From the NCBI RefSeq assembly GCF_030263935.1, contig NZ_CP127162.1, positions 877,501-941,500 on the forward strand: 64,000 nucleotides of DNA, given 5' to 3'. The stretch comes from Paenibacillus polygoni. GTDB taxonomy: Bacteria > Bacillota > Bacilli > Paenibacillales > Paenibacillaceae. Made by a program: the position numbers and the translations under genes. Positions 53,286 through 61,279 of this stretch are shown here, piece after piece. Positions within the stretch are counted from its first letter, which is position 1; each line of letters begins with the position of its first letter. Below the pieces are notes generated by a model. That model saw nothing but the letters and a program-made list of their open reading frames with translations, had not been told where the DNA came from and did no database searches.

Positions 53286-54557
53286 ATGAAATCGAACTTG
53301 CAAGCTGTATCAGTTGGAAAACTAGGTATGGACAGAAAAATGATGATGGGTTACTTGGGTGTTTTGATTTTTATGATCGGTGATGGATTAGAACAAGGTT
53401 GGCTTTCAACCTATCTGACCCAAAATAACATGACAGTCCAAGAGGTAGCAACCCTATTAAGTTTTTATGGGATTGCAGTTGCTTTTGCATCTTGGCTGTC
53501 GGGAGTATTAGCTGAAATTTATGGTCCCCGTAAAATGATGATTACCGGGCTTGTCCTATTCGTACTGGGTACCTTGGTTTTCTTAACCGTTGGTATTCCA
53601 ACGATGAATTTATCGGTCATGTTACCAACCTATGCACTGCGTGGTCTTGGTTATCCTTTATTTGCTTATTCTTTTCTAGTATGGATTACTTACTATGCAC
53701 CGGCTGAAAGACTGGGTACGGCTGTAGGCTGGTTTTGGGTGTCCTTTGCGGGCGGACTAAATATGCTCGGAGCTTATTATTCTAGTTTTGCGTTACCAAT
53801 CTTAGGAGAAATGAATACCCTTTGGAGTGCCTTGGCATTCACAACAATCGGCTCTATATTTGGTATTTTATTATGCAAGACTGATATTGAGAAAACAGAG
53901 TTAACTATAAAACAGGCGTTAAAGCAAATAACTAAGGGGATCACTATTGCTTTCGAACGTCCCAAAGTTGGGCTAGGCGGAATTGTACGCGCGATCAATA
54001 CAGCCGGTGCATATGGACTGGTCGTATTTCTACCTGCTTATATGATTGATTCAGGATTTACGATGTCACAGTGGCTTCAAATTTATGGAGCACTATGGGC
54101 AAGTAATGTTGTTTTTAATCTAATTTGGGGGGCAGCAGCAGACCGAATTGGCTGGCAATTTACCGTGATGTGGATCGGAGGTATAGGTTGCGCTGTATCA
54201 TTGGCTTGCCTTTACTATTTCCCTTACTTCTTCGGTGCGAATTACTTGTTAACGATCACTGCAGCCATTTGTTTTGGTTCGTGTTTGGCTGCTTATGTGC
54301 CGCTTTCTGCATTAGTACCGTCGCTAGCACCTGAAAATCGCGGAGCAGCCATGTCTATTCTGAATTTAGGGGCTGGATTAAGTACATTTTTAGGACCCGC
54401 TATTGCTGGTGCACTCATTGGAAGTTTAGGTGCTTCAGGTGTGATTTGGGCTTATATAGCAATGCATGTGATTAGCACGTTCATTATGATTTTTGTAAAG
54501 CTGCCTAAAGATGTACAGCAAGAACAATTATCTGCAGAAGTAGCTCCAGCTCATTAA
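53286..54557 (+). CDS. MFS transporter of the RbtT/CsbX polyol group
   Basis: A 423-residue carrier with 12 predicted helices. The N-terminal helix has the group signature FMIGDGLEQGWLSTYL (about 34-49), the loop between helices 2 and 3 reads GVLAEIYGPRKMM, and a cytoplasmic loop splits the two halves at about 205-225. RbtT/CsbX members carry sugar alcohols such as ribitol; position beside a polyol dehydrogenase and DhaKL genes supports a tetritol. AGGAGG precedes the ATG; the gene follows the dehydrogenase by 28 bases and ends before a weak terminator. Confidence 0.88.
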   Translation: MKSNLQAVSVGKLGMDRKMMMGYLGVLIFMIGDGLEQGWLSTYLTQNNMTVQEVATLLSFYGIAVAFASWLSGVLAEIYGPRKMMITGLVLFVLGTLVFLTVGIPTMNLSVMLPTYALRGLGYPLFAYSFLVWITYYAPAERLGTAVGWFWVSFAGGLNMLGAYYSSFALPILGEMNTLWSALAFTTIGSIFGILLCKTDIEKTELTIKQALKQITKGITIAFERPKVGLGGIVRAINTAGAYGLVVFLPAYMIDSGFTMSQWLQIYGALWASNVVFNLIWGAAADRIGWQFTVMWIGGIGCAVSLACLYYFPYFFGANYLLTITAAICFGSCLAAYVPLSALVPSLAPENRGAAMSILNLGAGLSTFLGPAIAGALIGSLGASGVIWAYIAMHVISTFIMIFVKLPKDVQQEQLSAEVAPAH

Positions 54558-54569
54558 CATAAAAACAAT

Positions 54570-54594
54570 AGAATATTCAGTCTATATTCTTTTA
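54570..54594 (+). terminator. Weak terminator after the MFS gene
   Basis: AGAATAT pairs with ATATTCT around a 7-base loop, then TTTT. AT-only stem, so probably leaky. Confidence 0.5.
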
Positions 54595-54602
54595 TCGATA
54601 AT

Positions 54603-54616
54603 AAACAAAAGTAAAC
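54603..54616 (+). promoter_or_regulatory. DeoR operator copy 3
   Basis: AAACAAAAGTAAAC within ATAAACAAAAGTAAACGAAA, 28 bases before TTGACA at 54629. Confidence 0.55.
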
Positions 54617-54628
54617 GAAAGTTTAAAA

Positions 54629-54657
54629 TTGACAAATGAAAGAATATTATGTGAAAA
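54629..54657 (+). promoter_or_regulatory. Promoter of the rpiB-dhaKL transcript
   Basis: TTGACA (54629-54634) with TGAAAA (54652-54657) after 17 bases. A perfect -35 with a poor -10. Confidence 0.45.
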
Positions 54658-54724
54658 TAGTGTTGTAATTATTGGAAAACAAAAAGATAAATAAATAGAT
54701 AGGAATGAAGGGGAGGGACGTAAC

Positions 54725-55192
54725 ATGAAAATTGGCTTAGGTTCAGATCATAATGCTCACGGATTAAAACAGGCTTTATGGGAATATATCGAAGAATTAG
54801 GGCATGAAGTTGTAGATTACGGCTCACAAGATGATTGTACAGCTATTGATTATCCTGGGGTTGCATTTGAGGTAGGAACAGACATCATGGCGAATAAACT
54901 GGACAGAGGGATTCTTGTTTGCGGCACCGGACTAGGAATGGCTATCGCAGCTTGTAAAGTACCAGGGATTAGAGCCGCTACCACTCATGACGTTTATTCT
55001 GCAGAGAGAGCTTGCAAAAGTAATGACGCACAAATTATTACTTTAGGCGAAAAAGTAATCGGGATTGAAGCAGCAAAAAAAGTGGTTGAAATGTACTTAA
55101 GCTCAACGTTCCCTGGAGGAAATTCTGCCCGTAAAGTGCAGCAGATTTCGGAACAAGAAAAGATCTACATGAACGGGAGGGTTTCGCTGTAA
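54725..55192 (+). CDS. rpiB: RpiB/LacAB-family sugar-phosphate isomerase (likely erythrulose-4-phosphate isomerase)
   Basis: A 155-residue isomerase. SDHNAHGLK (about 7-15), VCGTGLGMAIAACKVPGIRA (about 65-84) with the catalytic Cys and the phosphate-binding Gly loop, THDVYSAERACKSNDAQII (about 87-105) with the ring-opening His, are all family marks. Within a cluster with DhaKL and polyol dehydrogenases it probably interconverts D-erythrulose 4-phosphate and D-erythrose 4-phosphate, as shown for RpiB relatives in threitol pathways; ribose 5-phosphate isomerase is the alternative. It overlaps dhaK by one base (TAATG). Confidence 0.9.
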   Translation: MKIGLGSDHNAHGLKQALWEYIEELGHEVVDYGSQDDCTAIDYPGVAFEVGTDIMANKLDRGILVCGTGLGMAIAACKVPGIRAATTHDVYSAERACKSNDAQIITLGEKVIGIEAAKKVVEMYLSSTFPGGNSARKVQQISEQEKIYMNGRVSL

Positions 55193-56196
55193 TGAAAAAA
55201 TTAATGAACAACCCAACGAATGTTGTCGATGAGATGATCGAAGGTTATGTGAAAGCCTTTCCTAACTATGTGAAGCAATTAGAGGAAAATAAAAGAGCGC
55301 TGGTAGCCGTTCGCCAAGAAGAAACAAACAAAGTAGGTGTACTGATTGGCGGAGGATCAGGACATGAGCCGGCTTTTATGGGATATGTCGGTTACGGAAT
55401 GGCTGATGGTGTGGCTGTAGGAAATATTTTTGCATCCCCGTCACCTGATCCCATAGTTGAAGTAACCAAAAAAATAGATAACGGACAAGGTGTCGTTTTT
55501 ATTTATGGGAATTATGCAGGCGATTTAATGAACTTCGGCATGGCAGCAGAAATTGCTGATCTTGAAGAAGATATTAAAGTAGAACGCGTTATTGTTACGG
55601 ATGATGTGGCCTCAGCACCTAAAGAGGAGATGCACAAGCGCCGTGGTATTGCAGGAGAATTCTTTGTAACTAAGGCAGCAGGAGCAGCGGCTGAGAAAGG
55701 ATACTCCATTGAGGATGTTGTTCGTGTAGCTAAACAGATGAACGATGTGACTCGGACGATGGGGGTTGGCCTGTCACCTTGCTCCTTACCGCAAACAGGG
55801 ATGCCTAGCTTTGAACTAGCAGAAGATGAGATGGAGATCGGCTTAGGACATCATGGAGAGCCTGGTATTGAAAAGGGGAAATTACAAACGGCTGATGAAG
55901 TAGTAGATCGTTTGGTGGAAGATATTTTAAAAGATATGCCGATTGAAAGCGGTAACAAGGTAGCTGTTCTGGTGAATGGTCTAGGTTCGACAACAAATAT
56001 GGAACTGTATATTATGTTCCGAAGAGTTGAGCAAATTCTATCGAGTAAGAACATTCACATTCATCGTTCCTTTGTTGGAAGCTACAGTACTTCGTTAGAA
56101 ATGGGCGGGGCATCTGTTTCCATTGCCAAACTGAATGATGAATTAGCAGAAATGATAGACTTCGCGGCGGATTGTCCGATGTACGTACAACGATAG
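55192..56196 (+). CDS. dhaK: Dihydroxyacetone/erythrulose kinase, DhaK subunit
   Basis: A 334-residue kinase subunit that binds a ketose through a covalent hemiaminal to His. GGGSGHEPAFMGYVGYGMAD (about 44-63) binds substrate, and His221 in LGHHGEPG is the covalent site. In this context D- or L-erythrulose is the likely substrate; dihydroxyacetone is the classic one. The DhaM phosphoryl donor is absent, so the pair with DhaL should use ATP. It ends 11 bases before dhaL. Confidence 0.92.
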   Translation: MKKLMNNPTNVVDEMIEGYVKAFPNYVKQLEENKRALVAVRQEETNKVGVLIGGGSGHEPAFMGYVGYGMADGVAVGNIFASPSPDPIVEVTKKIDNGQGVVFIYGNYAGDLMNFGMAAEIADLEEDIKVERVIVTDDVASAPKEEMHKRRGIAGEFFVTKAAGAAAEKGYSIEDVVRVAKQMNDVTRTMGVGLSPCSLPQTGMPSFELAEDEMEIGLGHHGEPGIEKGKLQTADEVVDRLVEDILKDMPIESGNKVAVLVNGLGSTTNMELYIMFRRVEQILSSKNIHIHRSFVGSYSTSLEMGGASVSIAKLNDELAEMIDFAADCPMYVQR

Positions 56197-56207
56197 GGGG
56201 AGCGACA

Positions 56208-56867
56208 ATGGAGATTTCAGCAGTTCAATTCAAACAATTCTTAATGAATGTTGTAGAGATGATAGAAGAACAAAAAGATTATTTATGCGAGCTTGATCGT
56301 AAACTTGGTGATGGAGATCATGGGGTAACGATGTCAATTGGCTGGCAAGCAGTTAAGGAACAGCTTGAAGGACCGTTAGCAGAGGAACAAGATTGTGTGA
56401 AATTGAGTTCGACTGCGGGACGTACATTTTTGAGTGCGGTGGGTTCATCTGTCGGCCCGCTGTATGCTACAGGTTTCATGCGCGGTGCAAAAGCGCTAAA
56501 AGGGAAAGAAGTATTAGATGATACGGCATGGAAGGATTACTGGGTGGCATTCGTTGACGGCGTTCAAGAGCGCGGACAAGCGGAACTTGGAGATAAAACG
56601 ATGATGGATGCATTAATTCCCGCACGTAATACCTTAGTAGATGCATTTGAGCAAGAAGGCAACTTTATTAAATCGATCGAGCTTGCTGTGCAATCTGCTA
56701 AAGATGGTGCAGCTTCTACAAAGGATATGCTTTCAAAACGCGGCCGTTCCAGTCGTTTAGGTGAACGCTCCATTGGTGCACAAGATCCAGGAGCAACATC
56801 AGCAGCAGCGATTCTAGAAGTATTCCTGCAAACCGTAAAATCTTCTGTATGTGAATCAATTTCATAA
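56208..56867 (+). CDS. dhaL: Dihydroxyacetone/erythrulose kinase, DhaL subunit
   Basis: A 219-residue ADP/ATP-binding subunit of an eight-helix barrel. The Mg-nucleotide motif reads KLGDGDHGVTMSIGW (about 30-44); SSVGPLYATGFMRGAK (about 80-95) and GDKTMMDALIPA (about 126-137) are conserved segments, as is GRSSRLGERSIGAQDPGATS (about 183-202). ATG 56208 follows GGGGGAG by five bases; the frame is open to 56172 but those codons overlap dhaK. A terminator lies 65 bases downstream, before glpX. Confidence 0.92.
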   Translation: MEISAVQFKQFLMNVVEMIEEQKDYLCELDRKLGDGDHGVTMSIGWQAVKEQLEGPLAEEQDCVKLSSTAGRTFLSAVGSSVGPLYATGFMRGAKALKGKEVLDDTAWKDYWVAFVDGVQERGQAELGDKTMMDALIPARNTLVDAFEQEGNFIKSIELAVQSAKDGAASTKDMLSKRGRSSRLGERSIGAQDPGATSAAAILEVFLQTVKSSVCESIS

Positions 56868-56932
56868 TATCTTTCCTGAGTTATAAATTGATTTAATAAG
56901 TTATGAGATTGATTCATGTGTGTAATTTTTCG

Positions 56933-56990
56933 TCACCCATCCTTAATTGAATGATGTTACAAAACATACTTTTAAGGATGGGTGATTTTT
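56933..56990 (+). terminator. Terminator between dhaL and glpX
   Basis: TCACCCATCCTTAA (56933-56946) pairs perfectly with TTAAGGATGGGTGA (56972-56985), with an inner ATGTT/AACAT stem, followed by TTTTT. It ends just before glpX, leaving no room for a separate promoter after it unless read-through occurs. Confidence 0.9.
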
Positions 56991-57018
56991 ATTGTCTTTT
57001 TTGAGAGGAATGAGGAAA

Positions 57019-58005
57019 ATGACTGTACAAATTAAGCATTTTACTAATGATTTTATGAAGGTTACACAGATGGCTGCACTTCATACGTATTCATGGATCG
57101 GTCGTGGCAATAAAATAGAGGCGGACCGTGCGGGAACCAATGCAATGCGGAATGTGTTGAATCAATTACCTATTGCATCTACCGTTGTCATTGGTGAGGG
57201 TGAAATGGATGAGGCACCGATGCTGTATATAGGTGAAGAATTAGGAGCAGGTAAAGATTTAAAAGTAGATTTAGCTGTTGATCCTATTGAAGGAACCACC
57301 CTTGTGTCTAAAGGGATGCATGGAGCACTAGCTGTATTAGCAGTTGCGCCGAAAGGGACACTGCTGCATGCCCCAGATATGTACATGAAAAAGATAGCAT
57401 GCGGCAAGAAAGCAAAGGGAGCTATTTGCTTAGAGGATTCACTTAAAGAAAATATGCACCGGGTTGCAGAAGCATTGGGGAAAAAGGTAAACGAATTAAC
57501 AGTAATGATCCAAGATCGCCCGCGCCATCAACAATGGATTAATGATGTACTCGAGGAAGGTGCAAGGGTTAAACTATTCTCTGAAGTAGATATCACAGGA
57601 GTTTTGGCTACATCGATAGAACAATGTGAGGTTGATCTATTCATTGGGATTGGCGGAGCACCAGAAGGCGTAATTGCAGCGGTCGCACAAAAAGGATTTA
57701 ATGGTGATTTCCAAGGACAACTTATGCCTCAAACTGAGCAGGAATATGAACGTTGTTTACAAATGGGAGTTAGCGATCCAAAACATATTTTATTACTTGA
57801 TGAAATCGTAAAATCAGAAGACTGCTTGTTTAGTGCAACAGGTGTCACAGATGGACTTATCCTGAACGGGGTGAAACATAGCAACCAAAAACAGGAGATG
57901 CAGACACATAGTTTAATTGTTTCCCAGAATCATATACAATTTATTGTTGGTAATCATGAAGAAGAAGGATTCGAAATCTACGAGCAAACCAGCAAAATAG
58001 GCTAG
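57019..58005 (+). CDS. glpX: Class II fructose-1,6-bisphosphatase (GlpX type), possible sedoheptulose bisphosphatase
   Basis: A 328-residue metal-dependent sugar bisphosphatase. GEGEMDEAPMLYIGEELG (about 54-71), AVDPIEGTTL (about 81-90; usual family sequence DPIDGT or DPIEGT) and IGGAPEGVIAA (about 210-220) are diagnostic. In this cluster it may hydrolyse sedoheptulose 1,7-bisphosphate formed from erythrose 4-phosphate, or fructose 1,6-bisphosphate for growth on a gluconeogenic substrate. The ATG at 57019 lies nine bases after GAGAGGA; earlier in-frame starts sit in the terminator run. Confidence 0.9.
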   Translation: MTVQIKHFTNDFMKVTQMAALHTYSWIGRGNKIEADRAGTNAMRNVLNQLPIASTVVIGEGEMDEAPMLYIGEELGAGKDLKVDLAVDPIEGTTLVSKGMHGALAVLAVAPKGTLLHAPDMYMKKIACGKKAKGAICLEDSLKENMHRVAEALGKKVNELTVMIQDRPRHQQWINDVLEEGARVKLFSEVDITGVLATSIEQCEVDLFIGIGGAPEGVIAAVAQKGFNGDFQGQLMPQTEQEYERCLQMGVSDPKHILLLDEIVKSEDCLFSATGVTDGLILNGVKHSNQKQEMQTHSLIVSQNHIQFIVGNHEEEGFEIYEQTSKIG

Positions 58006-58022
58006 TCATTGAATAGAATTTG

Positions 58023-58053
58023 CAAACGACCAATGAATGAAATTGATCGTTTG
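58023..58053. terminator. Hairpin between convergent genes
   Basis: CAAACGACCAAT pairs with ATTGATCGTTTG (one G-U pair). No strong T run on either side, so termination is only possible. Confidence 0.4.
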
Positions 58054-58087
58054 AACCATCTATTACGATCTTACGTCTCTTCATATT

Positions 58088-58585
58088 TTATTTGGATATG
58101 ATCTCATCAAGGATGTGTACAATTTCCTCAAAGTTGTATACATCCTTATTTACTTTCCAAGTATCCGTATCTTTCACCATCGTTATATCTCCATGTAAAT
58201 CAATATGTTCATTTCCAAAAGTGAGTGTCCCTGTGTAACTTAATTCGATCTCCTGATCTGTTTGAATTTTCTTAGTGAGTTCTAAGTCATTCATCTCAAC
58301 TTTACTTTGTTTGTAATTCGCGATAAGAAATCCATTTTGATATGTACGAGTGATCACATTTTGATCATAGAATACAGTGGTCGTCAGTGGTTTAACGGCC
58401 TCTTGTTTCGCTTGAATATCCTCGATTGATATCTCTGCGTTCGGTCCCGGTTGATCTGCTTTATACTCAATCGTTTTGTATTCTTTTGCTACTTTTATCG
58501 CATCGTCTAAATCTCTATCATTAGATGTGCAGGCAGAGAGGATGAGAGTGAACAAAAGAATCAGGACGGTAAATGACATACGCAT
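58088..58585 (-). CDS. Lipoprotein of unknown function
   Basis: A 165-residue lipoprotein. The signal peptide RMSFTVLILLFTLILSAC ends in the lipobox LSAC (Cys about residue 19). The mature protein has alternating hydrophilic and beta-like stretches, no Cys and no motif I recognise. The ATG at 58585 follows AAAGGAGG by six bases on the minus strand; the reading frame extends upstream to 58651 but without a start signal. It lies between the polyol cluster and the AraC/GH27 pair and has no obvious link to either. Confidence 0.75.
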   Translation of the reverse strand: MRMSFTVLILLFTLILSACTSNDRDLDDAIKVAKEYKTIEYKADQPGPNAEISIEDIQAKQEAVKPLTTTVFYDQNVITRTYQNGFLIANYKQSKVEMNDLELTKKIQTDQEIELSYTGTLTFGNEHIDLHGDITMVKDTDTWKVNKDVYNFEEIVHILDEIISK

Positions 58586-58822
58586 CAGTATTCCTCCTTT
58601 TAATGAGTTGTGAAATTGATCTATCAATAATAATCTACCATAATTATACATTACATGAATACTTAGTTATATATAGCGTTTTAATCGATCTCGATTGCCT
58701 CGGAGGATCTCTTAACCTCTTTTGCTTGAAGTGGATTTTCATAGCTAGATTAAAGATTACGTCATATGATTAGTACATACTGTTCTCACTGCAAGAGCAT
58801 CTTCGCAATAAGGAGGATATTC

Positions 58823-59704
58823 ATGAACATCCCCAAAGGTACCTATGGTTTTCGGTTCGCCGAAGATAAGGAGCTTCAGCTGTGCGTGTTATTTGCTGCC
58901 GGTTATGATTCGATTACCAACCCTTCTTATCATTGGGACGGACTGAAGCGAACCGATGGGCCTCTTCTGCTGTTCCAGTATACGATTAGCGGCGAAGGGG
59001 TATATGAGTCGGGGAACCAAACTCACTATATCACGGCTGGACAAGCTTTTCTGGCTGAAATTCCAGGACCTCACCGCTATTATTATCACCCGAAATCAAA
59101 AGAGCCTTGGGATTTTCTATTCCTGCTGTTCCGGCCCAATCTGATCTTGCCCCACTGGCGCAAATTTCTGGGAGAAGCGGGGGAGACTCCTTATCTGCCT
59201 ATGGATTGTGCGCCTGTCCGAATATTACAAATGATCGTGGCGGATGCGGCAGCGGGCAGAATTATCGATCCCTTGATTGCATCTTCTTGCGTCTATCAGT
59301 TCATGACAGAACTTGCGAGACTACAGGTAACAACGTTGCGGAACAGGGACAACTGGCCTGAAAATGTAAGGCTTGCAGCTGCATTTATTGAAGCAAATTA
59401 TTCACAGATGATCAGTATCGATCAGCTGTCCGAATATGTCTCTCTATCGAAATATCACTTGATCCGCCGATTTTCGGCCAGTACGGGCCTGACGCCAGGT
59501 GCTTATTTGACGCGTGTCCGTACGGAGAAAGCAATGGAGTTGCTTCGGGGAACTGACCTTAGCATAGAGGCAATTGCCGAACGGATTGGCTACTCCAGCG
59601 GAAGTTATTTCATTAAAGCATTTCGCAGTGTGGCAGGCCTTACACCGGGAGAATTTCGCAGTGGGGGCGACTGCCTTGCTTATCGCAAATTGTTTTTTGA
59701 CTGA
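58823..59704 (+). CDS. AraC-family regulator linked to the GH27 alpha-galactosidase
   Basis: A 293-residue regulator. The N-terminal AraC-binding cupin (about 40-100: FQYTISGEGVYESGNQTHYI, then GQAFLAEIPGPHRYYYH) senses a sugar; the C-terminal double helix-turn-helix (about 195-285) contains ISIDQLSEYVSLSKYHLIRR and IEAIAERIGYSSGSYFIKAF plus GLTPGEFR. AAGGAGG precedes ATG 58823. Located 119 bases before the GH27 gene, it is its probable activator; direct repeats at 59775-59793 are a candidate site. Confidence 0.9.
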   Translation: MNIPKGTYGFRFAEDKELQLCVLFAAGYDSITNPSYHWDGLKRTDGPLLLFQYTISGEGVYESGNQTHYITAGQAFLAEIPGPHRYYYHPKSKEPWDFLFLLFRPNLILPHWRKFLGEAGETPYLPMDCAPVRILQMIVADAAAGRIIDPLIASSCVYQFMTELARLQVTTLRNRDNWPENVRLAAAFIEANYSQMISIDQLSEYVSLSKYHLIRRFSASTGLTPGAYLTRVRTEKAMELLRGTDLSIEAIAERIGYSSGSYFIKAFRSVAGLTPGEFRSGGDCLAYRKLFFD

Positions 59705-59756
59705 CCGCAATATTTTACTATTCCGCTTTTAAGATTACTGTAGATATTACGAATCT

Positions 59757-59793
59757 CCTTTACTATGCTAAACATAGCAAGAGGTAGCAAGAG
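59757..59793. promoter_or_regulatory. Inverted and direct repeats before the GH27 gene
   Basis: CTATG/CATAG (59764-59778) is a short inverted repeat, and TAGCAAGAG occurs twice, at 59775 and 59785. AraC proteins bind paired direct repeats, but no clear -35/-10 was found. Confidence 0.4.
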
Positions 59794-59823
59794 CAATATT
59801 AAACAGTAAAGGAGCTTTTGAAA

Positions 59824-61104
59824 ATGGATCATAAGCTTATAGCGTCTACACCGCCGCTTGGCTGGAACAGTTGGGATTGCTACGGTGCAGCCGTAACAGA
59901 AGATGAAATTCGGGGCAATGCGGAATACATGGCAAAGCATCTCAAAGCATACGGATGGAGCTACATTACCGTTGATATTCAGTGGTACGAGCCTCATGCG
60001 AACTCCTCACAATACCGGCCGTTTGTTCCACTAGTAATGGATGAATACTCCCGGCTCATGCCTGCTGAGAACCGCTTTCCCTCCGCGGCAGATGGACAAG
60101 GATTTAAGCCGTTAGCCGATTATGTACACAGCCTTGGACTTAAATTTGGTATACATATTATGCGCGGCATACCTCGGCAAGCGGCCCATGCGGGCACTTC
60201 CATTCTTGGTACGTCGGCGACAGCACGCGATATAGCGCATACGAATTCGATCTGTCCATGGAATACGGATATGTATGGCGTGGATGCGTCGAAGGAAGGG
60301 GCACAGGCTTATTACAATTCTCTCTTTGAATTGTACGCAGAATGGGGCGTTGACCTGGTAAAAGTGGATGATATTGCAGCTTCCAGGCTGTATGACACCC
60401 ATCAGCCGGAGATCGCAATGATCGCAAAAGCGATCGAAAACTGCGGTCGGCCTATGGTGTTAAGCCTATCTCCTGGTCCTGCTCCGGTAGAATATGCGGA
60501 GTTTTTCACTTCGCATGCGAACATGTGGCGTATCACAGATGACTTTTGGGATCAGTGGCCGCTCCTTTTGGATATGTTCGATCGGTGCAGAACATGGCAT
60601 GGTATACCCGAGGCAGGTTCCTGGCCTGACTGTGACATGCTGCCGCTCGGTCACATTGGCATTCGCTCGGTGGATGGCGGAGGGGCGGACCGCTGGACCC
60701 GGTTTACACGTGACGAACAGCTAACTATGATGTCGCTTTGGAGCATTTTCCGCTCGCCGCTCATCTTTGGGGGCGAATTACGAGACTGCGATGACTGGAC
60801 GCTGTCACTGCTTACAAACCGTGAGGTTCTGCGCATGCACCAGGAGAGCCGCGGAGCCAAAGAAGCATTACGCCAAGGAGACCTCATTGTTTGGACGGCC
60901 GAAGACACCGAAGGACCTCGCTACGCGGCAATATTCAATATCGGTGAGAGTCTGCTTTCAGTAGACTTGGATATTGAGCAAATCGGTCTCGGAGACAGCA
61001 CTGCTGGAAATGAACTGTGGAGCGGAGCACAAGCTGAACTTGCGGAAGGAGTACTTCAGGCTACTGTGCCGCCACATGGGGTACGACTCTATCGGTTCTA
61101 TTAA
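59824..61104 (+). CDS. Glycoside hydrolase family 27 alpha-galactosidase
   Basis: A 426-residue retaining glycosidase without signal peptide. PPLGWNSWDCYGAAVTEDEI (about 10-29) is the family signature; the nucleophile Asp is in VDLVKVDDIA (about residue 179-180), and the acid/base Asp in RITDDFWDQW (about 237-240). A C-terminal beta-sandwich domain (about 330-426) completes it. It probably removes terminal alpha-linked galactose from oligosaccharides such as melibiose or raffinose; some GH27 members act on beta-L-arabinopyranose. AAAGGAG precedes ATG 59824 by nine bases; TTG 59818 is an alternative. Confidence 0.93.
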   Translation: MDHKLIASTPPLGWNSWDCYGAAVTEDEIRGNAEYMAKHLKAYGWSYITVDIQWYEPHANSSQYRPFVPLVMDEYSRLMPAENRFPSAADGQGFKPLADYVHSLGLKFGIHIMRGIPRQAAHAGTSILGTSATARDIAHTNSICPWNTDMYGVDASKEGAQAYYNSLFELYAEWGVDLVKVDDIAASRLYDTHQPEIAMIAKAIENCGRPMVLSLSPGPAPVEYAEFFTSHANMWRITDDFWDQWPLLLDMFDRCRTWHGIPEAGSWPDCDMLPLGHIGIRSVDGGGADRWTRFTRDEQLTMMSLWSIFRSPLIFGGELRDCDDWTLSLLTNREVLRMHQESRGAKEALRQGDLIVWTAEDTEGPRYAAIFNIGESLLSVDLDIEQIGLGDSTAGNELWSGAQAELAEGVLQATVPPHGVRLYRFY

Positions 61105-61127
61105 GAGTATCAATAAAGAATATTAAT

Positions 61128-61164
61128 AAAGAGATCTACCCATCATGGGCAGATCTCTTTATTA
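61128..61164. terminator. Bidirectional terminator between the GH27 gene and the epimerase operon
   Basis: AAAGAGATCTACCCA pairs with TGGGCAGATCTCTTT around a 3-4-base loop, flanked by A-rich and T-rich runs on both sides. Confidence 0.88.
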
Positions 61165-61279
61165 TATCTACAGCATTCATCATGGCGAAGTCGGAGAAAG
61201 GGTCTGGGAAGAAGCAAAACGTTTTGTATTTTGACGCGCTTGGGAACGGCATGAAGATAGCCCCTCAATGAATCTCGTT

